A program made the translations under genes and the position numbers. Of a DNA stretch of 64,000 nt, positions 49,509 through 60,049 are shown piece by piece. The first letter of the stretch is position 1; each line of letters begins with the position of its first letter. The stretch is from Nocardioides lacusdianchii (GTDB lineage Bacteria > Actinomycetota > Actinomycetes > Propionibacteriales > Nocardioidaceae): positions 186,001 to 250,000 of the forward strand of contig NZ_JADHZD010000004.1 of the NCBI RefSeq assembly GCF_020102855.1, read 5' to 3'. The notes below the pieces were generated by a model. That model searched no databases. It saw only the letters and a list, made by a program, of their open reading frames with translations, and was not told the DNA's origin.

Positions 49509-50234
49509 GTGATCGACGCGGCCCTCGACCTGTTCCTCGGCAGCCGCTGCGTGGGGTGCGACGCGCCGGGACGGATGCTGTGCGAGGGCTGCCGCGGCGC
49601 CCTGTCGCGCCGTGCCGCCCCGGCCTGGCCCGCCCCGGTCCCCGACGGACTGGTGGCGCCGTGGGCGACGGAGGTGTACGACGGCGCGGTCCGCGCGCTG
49701 GTCGTGGGTCACAAGGACCGCGGCCAGTGGTCGCACCGCCGGGTCCTCGGAGAGCTGCTCGCCACCTCGGTGCGGGCCGCCGCCGCGGACCTGGACCCGG
49801 CCGTGCCGCTGGTGCTCGTGCCGGTCCCGTCGCGCCCCGGCGCCGGCCGGCAGCGCGGCTACGAGGCCACCGCAGCCCTGGTCCGCCGGGCCGCGAGGGT
49901 GCTGCGCCCGGAGCGGGTGGTCGCGGTCGCCCCGCTGCTCGTGTCGCGCGGAGCCGCCGACCAGGCGGGCCTGGACGCGCGCGGTCGGGCCGACAACGTG
50001 GCCGGCTCGATGCGCTGCCCGTCGCCCGCGCTGGCCCGACTCGCCCGGCGCCGCGGCACGGCGTACGTCGTGGTGTGCGACGACGTGCTGACCACCGGCG
50101 CCACCGCCCGAGAGGCGCAACGCGCGCTGGAGGCGGTCGGCCTGGCACCCGTCGCGATCGCCGCGGTCGCAGCCACCCGGCGTACTGCCCGACAGGTGGC
50201 CCCCACAGTTGGCCCGGGGGCCGCGAGGGGCTAG
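49509..50234 (+). CDS. ComF-family phosphoribosyltransferase-like protein
   Basis: A 241-residue protein with an N-terminal zinc finger (CVGCDAPGRMLCEGCRG) and a type I PRTase domain ending in the PRPP motif YVVVCDDVLTTGATARE. The middle VLVPVPSRPGAGRQRGYEATAAL is the ComF signature. Relatives in competent bacteria help DNA uptake; in actinobacteria the role is unclear. Same place as Rv3242c. GTG 49509 chosen as start (VIDAALDLF); no clear ribosome binding site. Confidence 0.87.
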   Translation: MIDAALDLFLGSRCVGCDAPGRMLCEGCRGALSRRAAPAWPAPVPDGLVAPWATEVYDGAVRALVVGHKDRGQWSHRRVLGELLATSVRAAAADLDPAVPLVLVPVPSRPGAGRQRGYEATAALVRRAARVLRPERVVAVAPLLVSRGAADQAGLDARGRADNVAGSMRCPSPALARLARRRGTAYVVVCDDVLTTGATAREAQRALEAVGLAPVAIAAVAATRRTARQVAPTVGPGAARG

Positions 50235-50237
50235 CGT
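50209..50237 (+). promoter_or_regulatory. Promoter of the hpf leader RNA
   Basis: TTGGCC (50209-50214), 17-nt spacer, TAGCGT (50232-50237). The expected transcription start is at 50244, 6 nt after the hexamer and exactly the first base of the long-range stem P1. Confidence 0.65.
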
Positions 50238-50243
50238 CTTGTC

Positions 50244-50526
50244 ATGGAGTCCGCCCGGGTCCGTGGTTGCGTCACGGAGAGGGCTGTGCGCTGCACCGTC
50301 AGGTGCGTCGGGCGGTCCGTCCCGTGGCAAGCCGATGCCAGTCGCAGGCGAAACGGTCCACGTAAGTCCCTAGGACGATCACGGTGCGGCTTAGAAGTAA
50401 GTCCTGCCCCGTCGTCGGCACCAGATGTGCCGGCAGCCGGGAGAAGGCCAGTAGTGGCGGAGAAGCTGCGAACGTCTCAGCAGGCGATTGTGGGGTCGAA
50501 GACCAGGTCGGCCGGGCGGACTCCAT
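50244..50526 (+). ncRNA. Structured leader RNA upstream of hpf, candidate raiA-class RNA
   Basis: P1 is a 15-bp perfect long-range pairing, ATGGAGTCCGCCCGG (50244-50258) with CCGGGCGGACTCCAT (50512-50526). Inside are hairpins TCCGTG/CACGGA (50260-50265/50273-50278), GCACC/GGTGC (50293-50297/50302-50306), TGGCA/TGCCA (50325-50329/50336-50340), GTCC/GGAC (50366-50369/50373-50376) and CGGCAC/GTGCCG (50416-50421/50427-50432). The region has lower GC than its neighbours and, read as protein, uses TTA, CTA and AGA codons, so it is not coding. Known biology: raiA RNAs are large structured RNAs found just upstream of raiA/hpf genes in Firmicutes and Actinobacteria. Class membership is inferred from position and structure, not from an alignment. 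Confidence 0.6.
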
Positions 50527-50528
50527 CC

Positions 50529-50570
50529 CACCCTGCCCCGGCGGTTGCCGCCGCGGCCCATGGAAGGGTG
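50529..50570 (+). other. Second hairpin domain between leader RNA and hpf
   Basis: CACCCT (50529-50534) pairs with AGGGTG (50565-50570), enclosing CGGCGG-TTG-CCGCCG (50539-50553). It may be the end of the RNA, an attenuator, or a processing site. No T-run. The Shine-Dalgarno GAGGAGG of hpf (50588-50594) is outside it. Confidence 0.45.
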
Positions 50571-50599
50571 CGGTCCGCTCGCTAGTTGAGGAGGTTCAC

Positions 50600-51232
50600 A
50601 TGGAGGTTGTGGTCACGGGACGGCACTGCGAGGTGTCCGACAGGTTCCGCGAGCACGTGTCCGAGAAGCTCAGCCGCCTGGAGAAGCATGATCACCGGAT
50701 CATGCGGGTCCAGGTGGAGGTGGAGCTCGAGAAGAACCCCCGGCAGCACGACCGCGCCACCAAGGTCGAGCTCACGGCGTTCTCCAAGGGACCTGTGATC
50801 CGCGCCGAGGCGGCGGCCGAGGACAAGATGGGCGCGCTCGACCTGGCCCTCGACAAGATGCAGGCGCAGATGCGCCGCGCCGCCGACCGGCGACGGGTGC
50901 ACAAGGGGCGCAACGACCACGTGTCGGTCGGCGAGGCGCTCGCCGGCATGGCCACCGTGGAGGACACGGAGGCCGCGAACGACGACACGGTCGTCGAGCA
51001 CAAGGTCGGCCCGATCACCGTGACCGGGGACGGACCGCTGGTGGTGCGCGAGAAGTCGCACCCCGCAGCCCCCATGACGCTCGACCAGGCGCTCTACGAG
51101 ATGGAGCTGGTCGGGCACGACTTCTACCTCTACGTCGACAAGGAGAGCGAGCGTCCGTCGGTGGTCTACCGACGCCGCGGCTACGACTACGGCGTGATCT
51201 CGCTGGACGTCGACGGGCAGGTCGCGGGCTGA
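50600..51232 (+). CDS. hpf: Ribosome hibernation-promoting factor, long form
   Basis: A 210-residue protein that joins 70S ribosomes into inactive 100S dimers in stationary phase. N-terminal HPF domain (residues 1-105: EVVVTGRHCEVSDRFREHVSEKLSRLEKHDHRIMRVQVEVE, KMGALDLALDKMQAQMRRAADRRRVHKGR) binds the 30S decoding centre; a linker and the C-terminal dimerisation domain (MTLDQALYEMELVGHDFYLYVDKESERPSVVYRRRGYDYGVI) make the 100S contact. ATG 50600 with a strong Shine-Dalgarno, unlike most genes here. Sits at the Rv3241c position before secA. A 365-nt structured leader precedes it. Confidence 0.95.
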   Translation: MEVVVTGRHCEVSDRFREHVSEKLSRLEKHDHRIMRVQVEVELEKNPRQHDRATKVELTAFSKGPVIRAEAAAEDKMGALDLALDKMQAQMRRAADRRRVHKGRNDHVSVGEALAGMATVEDTEAANDDTVVEHKVGPITVTGDGPLVVREKSHPAAPMTLDQALYEMELVGHDFYLYVDKESERPSVVYRRRGYDYGVISLDVDGQVAG

Positions 51233-51260
51233 CCCACGCGCTGCGCCACCGCCCCGGTCA

Positions 51261-51284
51261 CGCGCGCATGACATGATGCGCGCG
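51261..51284. promoter_or_regulatory. 24-bp interrupted palindrome at response regulator start
   Basis: CGCGCGCAT (51261-51269), 6 nt, ATGCGCGCG (51276-51284), overlapping the GTG start at 51284. Could be an operator or a hairpin at the 5' end of the mRNA. Confidence 0.45.
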
Positions 51285-51958
51285 TGACCGAGGCTCAAGG
51301 CAGTGAACCCGTCCGCGTGCTGGTGGTCGACGACCAGGAGCTCTTCCGTCGAGGCCTGATCATGCTGCTCAGCGGCGACAGCGACATCGAGGTCGTGGGG
51401 GAGGCCGCCGACGGGGTCACCGCGACCGACCTCGCGGTCACCACCGCCCCGGACGTGATCCTGCTCGACGTCCGCATGCCGCGTCGCACCGGCGTCGAGG
51501 CCTGCCGCGCGATCAAGGAGGCCGTGCCCTCGGCCAAGATCATCATGCTGACCGTCTCCGACGAGGAGGCCGACCTCTACGAGTCGGTCAAGAACGGTGC
51601 GTCGGGCTACCTGCTCAAGGACTCCTCCATCGAGGAGGTCGCCCAGGCCGTCCGCGTGGTCAACGAGGGGCAGTCGCTCATCAGCCCGTCGATGGCGGTC
51701 AAGCTGATCGACGAGTTCAAGCAGATGTCCAAGCCCGAGCGCGAGCAGGGCCCGGCCCTGAAGCTGACCGAGCGCGAGCTCGAGGTGCTGCGACTGGTGG
51801 CCAAGGGCCTCAACAACCGCGAGGTCGCCAAGGAGCTCTTCATCTCCGAGAACACGGTGAAGAACCACGTGCGCAACATCCTCGAGAAGCTCCAGCTCCA
51901 CTCCCGCATGGAGGCCGTCATGTACGCCATGCGCGAGAAGCTCCTCGATCTGCCCTAG
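51284..51958 (+). CDS. NarL/LuxR-type response regulator
   Basis: A 224-residue two-domain regulator: receiver with Asp16-Asp17, phosphoacceptor Asp62 ([14 protein letters not shown]), Thr and Lys in LTVSDEE and YLLKDSS; C-terminal LuxR HTH ([48 protein letters not shown]). No kinase gene adjoins, so it is an orphan. In Streptomyces an orthologue is also between hpf and secA, which suggests a conserved link. The signal is unknown. Confidence 0.9.
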   Translation: MTEAQGSEPVRVLVVDDQELFRRGLIMLLSGDSDIEVVGEAADGVTATDLAVTTAPDVILLDVRMPRRTGVEACRAIKEAVPSAKIIMLTVSDEEADLYESVKNGASGYLLKDSSIEEVAQAVRVVNEGQSLISPSMAVKLIDEFKQMSKPEREQGPALKLTERELEVLRLVAKGLNNREVAKELFISENTVKNHVRNILEKLQLHSRMEAVMYAMREKLLDLP

Positions 51959-51963
51959 GTCCG

Positions 51964-53193
51964 ATGGAGTCGCTGACCCGCCTCCAGGCCCGCCGCGTCG
52001 CCCTGGCCGCGCAGGGCTTCACCGACCGGGCCCACGCGACCCCGACCACGCGCACCTTCGACCGCACCCTGCAGCGCACCGGCGTCCTGCAGGTCGACTC
52101 GGTCAACGTGCTCCAGCGCGCCCACTACATGCCGCTCTACTCGCGGATGGGCCCCTACGACACCGGGCTGCTCACGCGTGCCGCCGAGCGCCGGCCGCGA
52201 CGGGTCGTGGAGTACTGGGCGCACGTCCAGGCCCTGATGCCGGTCGACCTGTGGCCGCTGATGCGCCACCGGATGGAGACCTACCGCTCCGAGCGCGGCA
52301 AGTGGGGCTTCACCGCCGACGCCGCGCTCGAGCCGCGCGTGCTGGCCGCTGTGCGCGACCGCGGCCCCGTGACCGCGCGCGACCTCGAGGAGGAGTTCAG
52401 CACCGGTCCCCGCACCAAGGAGCACTGGGGCTGGAACTGGTCGGAGTCGCGCAAGGTGCTCGACTACCTCTACCTCGTCGGTGACGTCGCGATCGCCGGG
52501 CGCACCAGCCAGTTCGAGGTGCTCTACGACCTGCCCGAGCGGGTGCTGCCGGCGGCAGTCCTCGACGCCCCCACGCCCGCGCCGCAGGACGCGGTCACCG
52601 AGCTCGTACGCCGTGCCGCACGCTCCCACGGCGTGGCGAGCGCGCAGTGCCTCGCCGACTACTACCGCCTGCGCCTCCAGCCCGCGCCCGGTGCGCCCAG
52701 CGTGCGCGTCGCGATCGAGCAGCTCGTGGAGTCCGGCGAGCTGGAGCCCGTGTCGGTCCAGGGGTGGAAGCGGGCGGCGTACCTCCACCGCGACGCCCGC
52801 CTGCCGCGGCGCGTGGCCGCCCGGACGCTGCTGAGCCCCTTCGACCCGCTCGTGTGGGAGCGGGCGCGCACCGAGGCGCTGTTCGACTTCTTCTACCGCA
52901 TCGAGATCTACGTCCCGGCCGCGAAGCGGGTCCACGGCTACTACGTCCTGCCGTTCCTGCTCGGCGACCGCCTGGTGGCGCGCGTCGACCTCAAGGCGGA
53001 CCGCGCCGCCGGCGTCCTGCGGGTGCCGGGGGCGTACGCCGAGGTGGGAGCGCCTCCGGGGACGGCCGAGGAGCTGGCCGGCGAGCTGCGCCACCTCGCG
53101 GGCTGGCTCGGCCTGGACGACGTCGTGGTGGACGGTCGCGGCGACCTCGCGGGCGAGCTGGCGCACGCATTGCACCGCTCGTGGGAGCGGTAG
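51964..53193 (+). CDS. AlkZ/YcaQ-like winged-helix DNA glycosylase
   Basis: A 409-residue protein of the HTH_42 family whose members unhook DNA interstrand crosslinks or azinomycin adducts. The catalytic QxD motif is Gln43-Val-Asp45 in LQVDSVNVLQRAHYMPLYSRMG; also WAHVQALMPVDLWPLM, and the C-terminal LLSPFDPLVWERARTEALFDFFYRIEIYVPAAKRVHGYYVLPFLLGDRLVARVDLKADR, a strong family mark. Begins 5 bp after the response regulator stop, so the two may be cotranscribed; a DNA-damage role is inferred. Confidence 0.9.
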   Translation: MESLTRLQARRVALAAQGFTDRAHATPTTRTFDRTLQRTGVLQVDSVNVLQRAHYMPLYSRMGPYDTGLLTRAAERRPRRVVEYWAHVQALMPVDLWPLMRHRMETYRSERGKWGFTADAALEPRVLAAVRDRGPVTARDLEEEFSTGPRTKEHWGWNWSESRKVLDYLYLVGDVAIAGRTSQFEVLYDLPERVLPAAVLDAPTPAPQDAVTELVRRAARSHGVASAQCLADYYRLRLQPAPGAPSVRVAIEQLVESGELEPVSVQGWKRAAYLHRDARLPRRVAARTLLSPFDPLVWERARTEALFDFFYRIEIYVPAAKRVHGYYVLPFLLGDRLVARVDLKADRAAGVLRVPGAYAEVGAPPGTAEELAGELRHLAGWLGLDDVVVDGRGDLAGELAHALHRSWER

Positions 53194-53208
53194 GTACAGT
53201 TACCACTC

Positions 53209-56049
<2,841 letters not shown>

Positions 56050-56067
56050 GCGACGATCGCCCGGGGC

Positions 56068-56616
56068 TCAGCCCCAGGCGATCGCCACGCACTGCCAGCG
56101 GTCCCGCCTGATCTCGAAGCGGGCGGCGACCGCGCGCGAGCGACGGCCGTAGCGCACGTGCGCGCTGGCCTCGACCGCGTCGTCGCGGATCAGCGCGGTG
56201 CGTACGCCGACGACGACCGGCCGCGTCGGGTTGGGCCTGCTGGTCCGCCCCGGCGTGGTGCCGGCCGCCGCGGCGACCGTCCGGGCGCGGGACGTCAGGT
56301 CCTCGTAGACCTCGGGCGCGGTGTGCCGGAGCACCTGGCTGACCGGCCGGTCGCCGGAGGCGATCTCCACGAGCGCCTGCAGGTAGCGGCCGACGAAGGC
56401 GTCGACGTGGCTGCGCTCGGCGCGGGCGAGCGCGACCACGTCGGAGGCACGGGCGCTGCGCAGGCGCGGGCGTGGGGGAGCGGTGCGCGGGGTGAGGTCC
56501 AGCGCCAGGGCGCCCTGCACGCTCGCGGGGGAGCCCGGGACGTGTGCCGCCGCCGGCCGGAGGTGGATGACCTCGGCGTGGACCTCGGCGTGGGTGGTGT
56601 CCGGTGTGCTCATCAT
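56068..56616 (-). CDS. Rv3235-family protein (DUF6459)
   Basis: A 182-residue cytosolic protein. The conserved part is about residues 65-182: FVGRYLQALVEIASGDRPVSQVLRHTAPEVYEDLTSRARTVAAAA, then VGVRTALIRDDAVEASAHVRYGRRSRAVAARFEIRRDRWQCVAIAWG. The N terminus is low-complexity. The family is always near secA in actinobacteria; the role is unknown. The start codon overlaps the LysM gene stop (ATGA 56613-56616), so they form an operon. Confidence 0.87.
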   Translation of the reverse strand: MMSTPDTTHAEVHAEVIHLRPAAAHVPGSPASVQGALALDLTPRTAPPRPRLRSARASDVVALARAERSHVDAFVGRYLQALVEIASGDRPVSQVLRHTAPEVYEDLTSRARTVAAAAGTTPGRTSRPNPTRPVVVGVRTALIRDDAVEASAHVRYGRRSRAVAARFEIRRDRWQCVAIAWG

Positions 56617-57314
56617 CGATCTCCGTCCTTCGGTGCCCGCGGCTGGGGCCGGTCGGGGTGGTGGGGTCCGGGCAGGCGGAGCGCCTGGCCGGGGAGGATC
56701 AGGTCGGGGTCGTCGCCCACGACGTCGCGGTTGGCCTGCCAGATCGCCTGCCACCGCTCGTGGACGGAGCCGGAGGTGCCGGGCCCGGGGTGGGAGTCGG
56801 CGATCGACCACAGGGAGTCGCCGGGGCGCACGACGTAGGTCTGCGAGACGGCGGTGGGAGCAGGACGCGCGACTGGCCGCACCTCGGGCTGCCGGGGCGC
56901 CACGGAAGCAGGTGCCACGGCACGGTCAGGCATCGGGAGCCCGGCGAGCAGCGTGGCGCCGTTGGCGTCGCCGTCGGCCGCCAGCGCGGGGGTGCCGCTG
57001 CCGGCCACGACAGCAACGCCGCAGGCCAGCAGCACCAGTCGCCGAGTGGCGCCGTGCGGAGCAGCGGGACGCCCGGAGCCGACGAGGACGCCGGCGACCG
57101 TGGCCGTGGTGATCGCCCACAGCCAGGCGAGCGACACCGCGAGCCCGGTCGCGCACGCCGCGACCAGCAGGTCGACCTCGGCGCCGGGACGTCCGGCCCG
57201 GTCGGCCACGGCCTGCCAGGCGCCCGGAAGTGCCGCGGCCGAGGCGAGCGCCACGACGCTCACCGCCAGCCAGACGGCGACCGGTCGTGCGGCGCGAGCT
57301 GTCCCCCGAGACAT
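56613..57314 (-). CDS. LysM-domain membrane protein
   Basis: A 233-residue protein: three hydrophobic segments in the first 110 residues (VAVWLAVSVVALASAAAL, AACATGLAVSLAWLWAITTATVAGVLV, RLVLLACGVAVVAGSG), a linker, and one LysM domain at the C terminus (YVVRPGDSLWSIADSHPGPGTSGSVHERWQAIWQANRDVVGDDPDLILPGQALRLP), which binds glycan GlcNAc. Start ATG 57314 with GAAAGG; an in-frame ATG at 57347 would be earlier but lacks a site. Likely anchors to or senses the wall. Confidence 0.87.
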   Translation of the reverse strand: MSRGTARAARPVAVWLAVSVVALASAAALPGAWQAVADRAGRPGAEVDLLVAACATGLAVSLAWLWAITTATVAGVLVGSGRPAAPHGATRRLVLLACGVAVVAGSGTPALAADGDANGATLLAGLPMPDRAVAPASVAPRQPEVRPVARPAPTAVSQTYVVRPGDSLWSIADSHPGPGTSGSVHERWQAIWQANRDVVGDDPDLILPGQALRLPGPHHPDRPQPRAPKDGDR

Positions 57315-57345
57315 CGCGAACCTTTCGTTTGCGTGCGTTTGCATC

Positions 57346-57374
57346 ATTCAACGAAGGTTTGGCCGGCTTGTCAA
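57346..57374 (-). promoter_or_regulatory. Sigma-70 type promoter of LysM-Rv3235 operon, with direct repeats
   Basis: On the minus strand TTGACA (57374-57369), 17-nt spacer, TTGAAT (57351-57346). Downstream the leader has GCAAACG-CAC-GCAAACG, a possible regulator site. A perfect -35 is rare in this window. Confidence 0.6.
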
Positions 57375-57403
57375 AGGTTTCTCCACAGCCGTCCGCGACG
57401 GCC

Positions 57404-57409
57404 TAGGCT
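57404..57409 (+). promoter_or_regulatory. -10 hexamer TAGGCT, leaderless spacing
   Basis: TAGGCT ends 6 nt before the ATG at 57416. Confidence 0.5.
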
Positions 57410-57415
57410 TGGGAA

Positions 57416-57952
57416 ATGTCCTGGGAGCACGACCTCTTCGCCCTGTTCGACGACCTCGAGGGACAGGCCGCCGCTGCCTGGGAGGCCGACCGGGAGGCCG
57501 AGCTCGCCGATCGGGCCCGCACCGAGTACGGAGGCGTCACTCTCGCCAGCCGGCTCATGGCCTCCCGCGGCCAGGACGTGGCGCTCGACCTGCCGCACGT
57601 CGGTCGCCTCGAGGGTCGACTGGCCCGGGTGGGGGAGGAGTGGTGCCTGCTCGGCGCGACACGGCAGGACTGGATCGTCCCGCTCCGCGCGGTGGCCGCG
57701 GTGCACGGGGCCAGCGGGCGCTCGGTGCCCGAGGTGGCGTGGTCGCCGATCGACCGGCTGGGACTGCGGGCGGCGCTGCGCCGCCTTGCCGATGCGGGGG
57801 CGCGGTGCCTCCTGCACCTGGCCGACGGCACCCGCCACGAGGCATACGTCCACCGCGTCGGCGCCGACTTCCTGGAGGCCCGCAACAGCGCGGGCAGCGA
57901 GCTGCTGGTGCCGTACGCCGGCCTGGTCGCCGTGCAGAGCCGCGAGGACTAG
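57416..57952 (+). CDS. Conserved actinobacterial protein of unknown function
   Basis: A 178-residue soluble protein. An acidic helical N terminus (SWEHDLFALFDDLEGQAAAAWEADREAELADRARTEY) is followed by beta-rich sequence (LDLPHVGRLEGRLARVGEEWCLLGATRQDWIVPLRAVAAVHG) that could be a small barrel. Not recognised beyond being found next to Rv3235/LysM or helicase genes in related species. Start fixed by the leaderless promoter. No cysteine pairs or catalytic motif. Confidence 0.7.
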   Translation: MSWEHDLFALFDDLEGQAAAAWEADREAELADRARTEYGGVTLASRLMASRGQDVALDLPHVGRLEGRLARVGEEWCLLGATRQDWIVPLRAVAAVHGASGRSVPEVAWSPIDRLGLRAALRRLADAGARCLLHLADGTRHEAYVHRVGADFLEARNSAGSELLVPYAGLVAVQSRED

Positions 57953-57967
57953 CTGCTCAGGCGGGGA

Positions 57968-58297
57968 TCAGGTCGCCTCGACGTCGTAGGGCGGGACCTG
58001 TCCCTGGGGCAGCGAGTCCTTGGCCTTCTCCTTCGCGGCCTCGCGGTCGACCTCGGCCATCGCCTCGGTCAGGTGCTTGCGCACGATCGAGCGCGGGTCG
58101 AGGTCGCGCAGCTGGAGGTCGGAGTACTCCGGTCCGAGCTCGTTGCGCAGCTCGTCGCGCGCGTTGTGGGCCAGCCCGCGGGCGCGGTGCAGCAGCTGGG
58201 CGGCCTGCCGGGCCAGGTCGGGCAGGCGGTCGGGACCCAGCGCGACGACCGCCACCAGGGCGATCACGGCCAGCTCGAGGAGCCCCACGTCGAACAT
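57968..58297 (-). CDS. tatB: Sec-independent translocase subunit TatB
   Basis: A 109-residue TatA/B protein: N-terminal transmembrane helix (FDVGLLELAVIALVAVVALGPDRLPDLARQ, with the acidic residue in GLLEL and the GP hinge) and an amphipathic, charged helix after it. The long C-terminal helix and Asp/Glu content favour TatB over TatA. Placement just before mrp agrees with the M. tuberculosis order. It recognises twin-arginine substrates with TatC. Start by TAGGTT at 7 nt. Confidence 0.87.
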   Translation of the reverse strand: MFDVGLLELAVIALVAVVALGPDRLPDLARQAAQLLHRARGLAHNARDELRNELGPEYSDLQLRDLDPRSIVRKHLTEAMAEVDREAAKEKAKDSLPQGQVPPYDVEAT

Positions 58298-58304
58298 GGG
58301 TCAG

Positions 58305-58310
58305 AACCTA
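58305..58310 (-). promoter_or_regulatory. -10 hexamer TAGGTT on minus strand, leaderless spacing
   Basis: TAGGTT ends 7 nt before the ATG at 58297 of tatB. It lies within the 17 bp between mrp and tatB. Confidence 0.4.
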
Positions 58311-58314
58311 CTGG

Positions 58315-59475
58315 TCAGAACCTGTTGGAGGGGGTCAGTCCGAGCTGCAGGCCCGCGAGTCCTCGACCGCGACCCGACAGCGTCGTGGCGACCTTGGTGA
58401 GCTCCCGCGCCGCAGGGGCCGTGGGGTCGGCCTCCACGATGGGCTTGCCGACGTCGCCGCCCTCGCGCAGGGAGATGTCCAGCGGGATCCGCGCCAGCAC
58501 CGGCACGTCGTAGCCGAAGCGCTCCGACAGCGTCGCCGCGACCCGGTCACCGCCGCCGCTGCCGAACACCTCGAGGCGGTGGTCGTCCTCGGCCGGGCAG
58601 TGCGGGCAGGGGAGGTAGCTCATGTTCTCCACGACGCCGACGACGCGCTGGTGCATCATCGAGGCCATCGTGCCGGCGCGCTCGGCGACCTCCGCGGCCG
58701 CCTCCTGCGGCGTCGTCACGACGACGACCTCGGCGCTCGGCAGGTGCTGGCCCAGCGAGATCGCCACGTCGCCGGTGCCCGGGGGCAGGTCGAGCAGGAG
58801 GGCGTCGAGGTCGCCCCAGTAGACGTCGGCGAGCATCTGCACGAGCGCCCGGTCGAGCATCGGTCCGCGCCAGGCGACGACCTGGTCGCGGCGCGGCTTG
58901 AGCATGCCGATCGAGATGACCGAGACGCCGCTGGGCGTGGGGACCGGCATGATCAGGTCGTCGACCTGGGTCGGGCGGGCGTCGGCGATGCCCAGCATCG
59001 CGGGCACCGAGTGGCCGTAGATGTCGGCGTCGACGATGCCGACGCGCAGGCCCTGCGCGGCGAGCGCGAGGGCGAGGTTGACCGTGACGGACGACTTGCC
59101 GACACCGCCCTTGCCGCTGGCGATGGCGTAGACCTTGGTGAGCGAGCCGGCCTGGGCGAAGGGGATCTCGCGCTGGGCGCGGCCGTCGCTGAGGATCTCC
59201 TTGAGCCCGGCGCGCTGCTCGGCGGTCATCACGCCGAGCGTGAGCTCCACCGAGGTGACCCCGGGGACGCCCGAGACGGCCGCGGTGACGTCGCGGTTGA
59301 TGGTGTCCTTGAGCGGGCACCCGGCCACGGTGAGCAGCACGTGCACCGCCACGGAGCCGTCCTCGGCGACCTCGACGGTGTCCACCATCCCCAGGTCGGT
59401 GATCGGCCGCTTGATCTCCGGGTCGTTGACGGTCGCCAGTGCGTCCATCACCTGCTGCTGCGTGGGGGTGCTCAT
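58315..59475 (-). CDS. mrp: Mrp/NBP35-type Fe-S cluster carrier ATPase
   Basis: A 386-residue P-loop protein: N-terminal MIP18-like domain (MDALATVNDPEIKRPITDLGMVD), Walker A IASGKGGVGKSSVTVNLA near residues 118-135, DADIYGHSVP, LPPGTGDVAISLGQ, and the CxxC cluster site YLPCPHC. It assembles or carries Fe-S clusters in the cytosol. The start ATG 59475 has TAGACT at 8 nt upstream on its strand. Confidence 0.93.
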   Translation of the reverse strand: MSTPTQQQVMDALATVNDPEIKRPITDLGMVDTVEVAEDGSVAVHVLLTVAGCPLKDTINRDVTAAVSGVPGVTSVELTLGVMTAEQRAGLKEILSDGRAQREIPFAQAGSLTKVYAIASGKGGVGKSSVTVNLALALAAQGLRVGIVDADIYGHSVPAMLGIADARPTQVDDLIMPVPTPSGVSVISIGMLKPRRDQVVAWRGPMLDRALVQMLADVYWGDLDALLLDLPPGTGDVAISLGQHLPSAEVVVVTTPQEAAAEVAERAGTMASMMHQRVVGVVENMSYLPCPHCPAEDDHRLEVFGSGGGDRVAATLSERFGYDVPVLARIPLDISLREGGDVGKPIVEADPTAPAARELTKVATTLSGRGRGLAGLQLGLTPSNRF

Positions 59476-59506
59476 GATGCCGAAGTCTACGAGCCGCCCC
59501 GCGACC

Positions 59507-60049
59507 TCACTGTCCCGGCCGCTGCACGCGGTCCGGAGGGGCCTGTGCGTTGTCCTCCGGGCCGCGGGTCGAGAGGTCCTCGATGTCGCCCAGCAGGCCG
59601 CGGAGCTCGGAGCGGAGGAAGTCGCGGGTGGCCACCTCGCCGACCGCCATCCGCAGCGAGGCGACCTCGCGGGCGAGGAACTCCATGTCCGCGTGGGCGC
59701 GGGCGTTGGCCTGCCGGTCCTGCTCGGCGACGACCTTGTCGCGCTGCTCCTGGCGGTTCTGCGCGAGCAGGATCAGGGGCGCGGCGTACGACGCCTGCAG
59801 GCTGAGCATGAGGGTGAGGAAGATGAAGGGGAACTCGTCGAAGCGCAGGTCGGCCGGCGCCAGGGTGTTCCACGCCATCCAGACGATGACGAAGAGCGTC
59901 ATGTACATCAGGAACTTCGCGGTCCCCATGAAGCGAGCGAACTGCTCGGCGAAGGAGCCGAAGGCGTCGGAGTCGTAGGAGGGGCGGCGCACGAGGTGGC
60001 GACGGACGTCGCGCGGGGTGTCCAGCCGGGTGCGGCGGTTGTCGCTCAT
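59507..60049 (-). CDS. DUF1003 membrane protein
   Basis: A 180-residue protein with two transmembrane helices (about residues 45-62 and 75-95: FLMYMTLFVIVWMAWNTLAP and PFIFLTLMLSLQASYAAPLILLAQNRQEQRDK, the DUF1003 signature), then a long coiled-coil-like acidic/basic helix. It overlaps the MgtE_N/CBS gene as ATGA, so stoichiometric production is likely. Probable partner of the CBS protein in ion transport or sensing; the function is unproven. Confidence 0.87.
   Translation of the reverse strand: MSDNRRTRLDTPRDVRRHLVRRPSYDSDAFGSFAEQFARFMGTAKFLMYMTLFVIVWMAWNTLAPADLRFDEFPFIFLTLMLSLQASYAAPLILLAQNRQEQRDKVVAEQDRQANARAHADMEFLAREVASLRMAVGEVATRDFLRSELRGLLGDIEDLSTRGPEDNAQAPPDRVQRPGQ

Noticed and set aside
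50244..50585. A 113-codon open frame starting with ATG exactly at the predicted transcription start of the hpf leader.
   Set aside because: It uses TTA, CTA and AGA codons and gives an Arg-rich sequence without family features; the same bases form the long-range stem, so RNA structure explains the region better.
50238..50599. A c-di-AMP (ydaO) riboswitch as explanation of the hpf leader.
   Set aside because: I do not see its conserved core, and the gene is not one of the usual targets; the long P1 and position fit the raiA class better.
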